6,285 bases of DNA from Propionibacteriaceae bacterium (lineage in GTDB: Bacteria; Actinomycetota; Actinomycetes; Propionibacteriales; Propionibacteriaceae). The notes under the pieces were generated by a model. The model saw nothing but the letters and a program-made list of their open reading frames with translations, did no database searches and was not told the DNA's origin. The translations under genes were made by a program, and so were the position numbers. Location of the stretch: assembly GCA_031287505.1 (NCBI GenBank), contig JAITSW010000012.1, forward strand, positions 1-6,285, written 5' to 3'. Below are positions 5,543-6,285 of the stretch, piece by piece; position 1 is the stretch's first letter; each line of letters opens with the position of its first letter.

Positions 5543-6285
5543 ATGGAATGGATAGCGCGCTTGAATAGCGCGATTGACCGCATTGAGGAAAACCTCGCTC
5601 AAGAAATCGAGTATGCCGAGCTTGCGCGGATTGCCTGTTGCTCCGTCTATCACTTTCAGAGGATGTTTGCCTACCTGGCGGACGTGCCGCTTTCCGGGTA
5701 CATCCGCAGGCGGCGGATGTCACTTGCGGCCACTGATTTGCGCAGCGGGGAAAAAGTCATAGACGTTGCGCTGAAATACGGCTACGACTCGCCAACCGCA
5801 TTCAATCGGGCGTTCCAGGGCGTTCACGGAATTTCTCCGTCAGCGGCAAAATCTGCTGACGCATTACTCAAGTCTTACCCAAAAATCAACTTCCACATGG
5901 CAATCACCGGAGCAGAAGAAATGAAATACAGAATCGAAGAAAAGGGCGCTTTCCGCATTATCGGAGTCTCTGCGCCGCTACACCACGAAATCGAGAAGAA
6001 CTTTGAAGTCGTTCCAGCCATGTGGCAGCAAGCCGCCGTGTCCGGGACGATACCAAAGCTGGCAAGCTTGATGGATTCTCAGCCTTTTGGGCTCTTGGGG
6101 GTAAGCACTTGCAACAACGACGAGGAATGGAAGTACTTTATCGCTGTTGCCAGCACAGCTGCCGATAGCGATTTCGAGGAATACACAGTGCCCTCGGCGA
6201 CCTGGGCGGTTTTTACCGGCAGCGGGACGAATGAGGCTATCCAAGAATTGGAAAAACGTATCGTCACGGAATGGCTCCCCACCTC
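5543..6285 (+). CDS. AraC-family transcriptional regulator with C-terminal effector-binding domain (3' end beyond window)
   Basis: Translated by hand from ATG at 5543, this gives 247 open codons running off the window; relatives are close to 290 aa, so roughly 40 residues are missing. Residues about 8-105 are an AraC-type DNA-binding domain with two helix-turn-helix units (YAELARIACCSVYHFQRMF, 24-42, and VIDVALKYGYDSPTAFNRAF, 72-91), followed by GISPS. From about residue 127 (MKYRIEEKGAFRIIGV) comes a GyrI/BmrR-like effector-binding domain, with PFGLLGVSTCNNDEEWKYFIAVAS at 181-204. The DNA-binding domain is N-terminal, the reverse of AraC itself. AAGGAAA (5528-5534) precedes the start. The ligand and targets are unknown; relatives are thought to sense small molecules. 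The text closely recalls Firmicutes proteins, suggesting transfer (inference). It is divergent from infA. Confidence 0.92.
   Translation, partial: MEWIARLNSAIDRIEENLAQEIEYAELARIACCSVYHFQRMFAYLADVPLSGYIRRRRMSLAATDLRSGEKVIDVALKYGYDSPTAFNRAFQGVHGISPSAAKSADALLKSYPKINFHMAITGAEEMKYRIEEKGAFRIIGVSAPLHHEIEKNFEVVPAMWQQAAVSGTIPKLASLMDSQPFGLLGVSTCNNDEEWKYFIAVASTAADSDFEEYTVPSATWAVFTGSGTNEAIQELEKRIVTEWLPT

Overview
The window looks like a piece of an actinobacterial (Actinomycetota) chromosome. The minus strand carries the classic alpha-operon order infA-rpmJ-rpsM-rpsK-rpsD-rpoA-rplQ. The proteins have actinobacterial traits: S4 begins MARYTGP and lacks zinc cysteines, alpha has a short acidic tail, and L17 has a long Ala/Glu-rich C-terminal extension. 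Base composition is moderate (roughly mid-50s % GC by eye), so this is not a very high-GC member such as Streptomyces. No rRNA, tRNA, CRISPR array or insertion sequence was recognised.

Layout from left to right. (1) Positions 1-1075, minus: the first 358 codons of a secreted surface protein, with a signal peptide, leucine-rich repeats and the start of a bacterial Ig-like repeat; its 3' part lies outside the window. It has its own plausible promoter. (2) Positions 1076-1264: intergenic, with a strong intrinsic terminator (1216-1248) just after rplQ that separates the operon from the surface-protein gene. (3) Positions 1265-4935, minus: the ribosomal protein/RNA polymerase alpha operon, transcribed right to left from infA to rplQ. 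Gaps are 20-45 nt, except infA-rpmJ (73 nt) and rpmJ-rpsM (208 nt), which both hold inverted repeats. The 37-codon rpmJ gene (4527-4640) is easily missed because of its size. (4) Positions 4936-5542: about 600 nt with no gene I can support, containing the infA leader and promoter region. (5) Positions 5543-6285, plus: the first 247 codons of an AraC-family regulator with a C-terminal effector-binding domain. It resembles Firmicutes regulators and is divergent from infA.

The operon genes act together in translation and transcription: IF1 in initiation, L36 and L17 in the large subunit, S13, S11 and S4 in the small subunit, and the alpha subunit of RNA polymerase. The two flanking genes are unrelated to this machinery and look like accessory genes on either side of a conserved block. 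Upstream of infA, where map, adk or secY is often found, there is instead an unassigned gap and the AraC-type gene, so synteny breaks there.

No clearly new multi-gene system is visible. The items most worth a second look are the TLR/VLR-like repeats of the surface protein, the competing hairpins around the rpmJ start codon, the structured rpmJ-rpsM spacer, the dyad in the infA leader, and the apparently transferred regulator.
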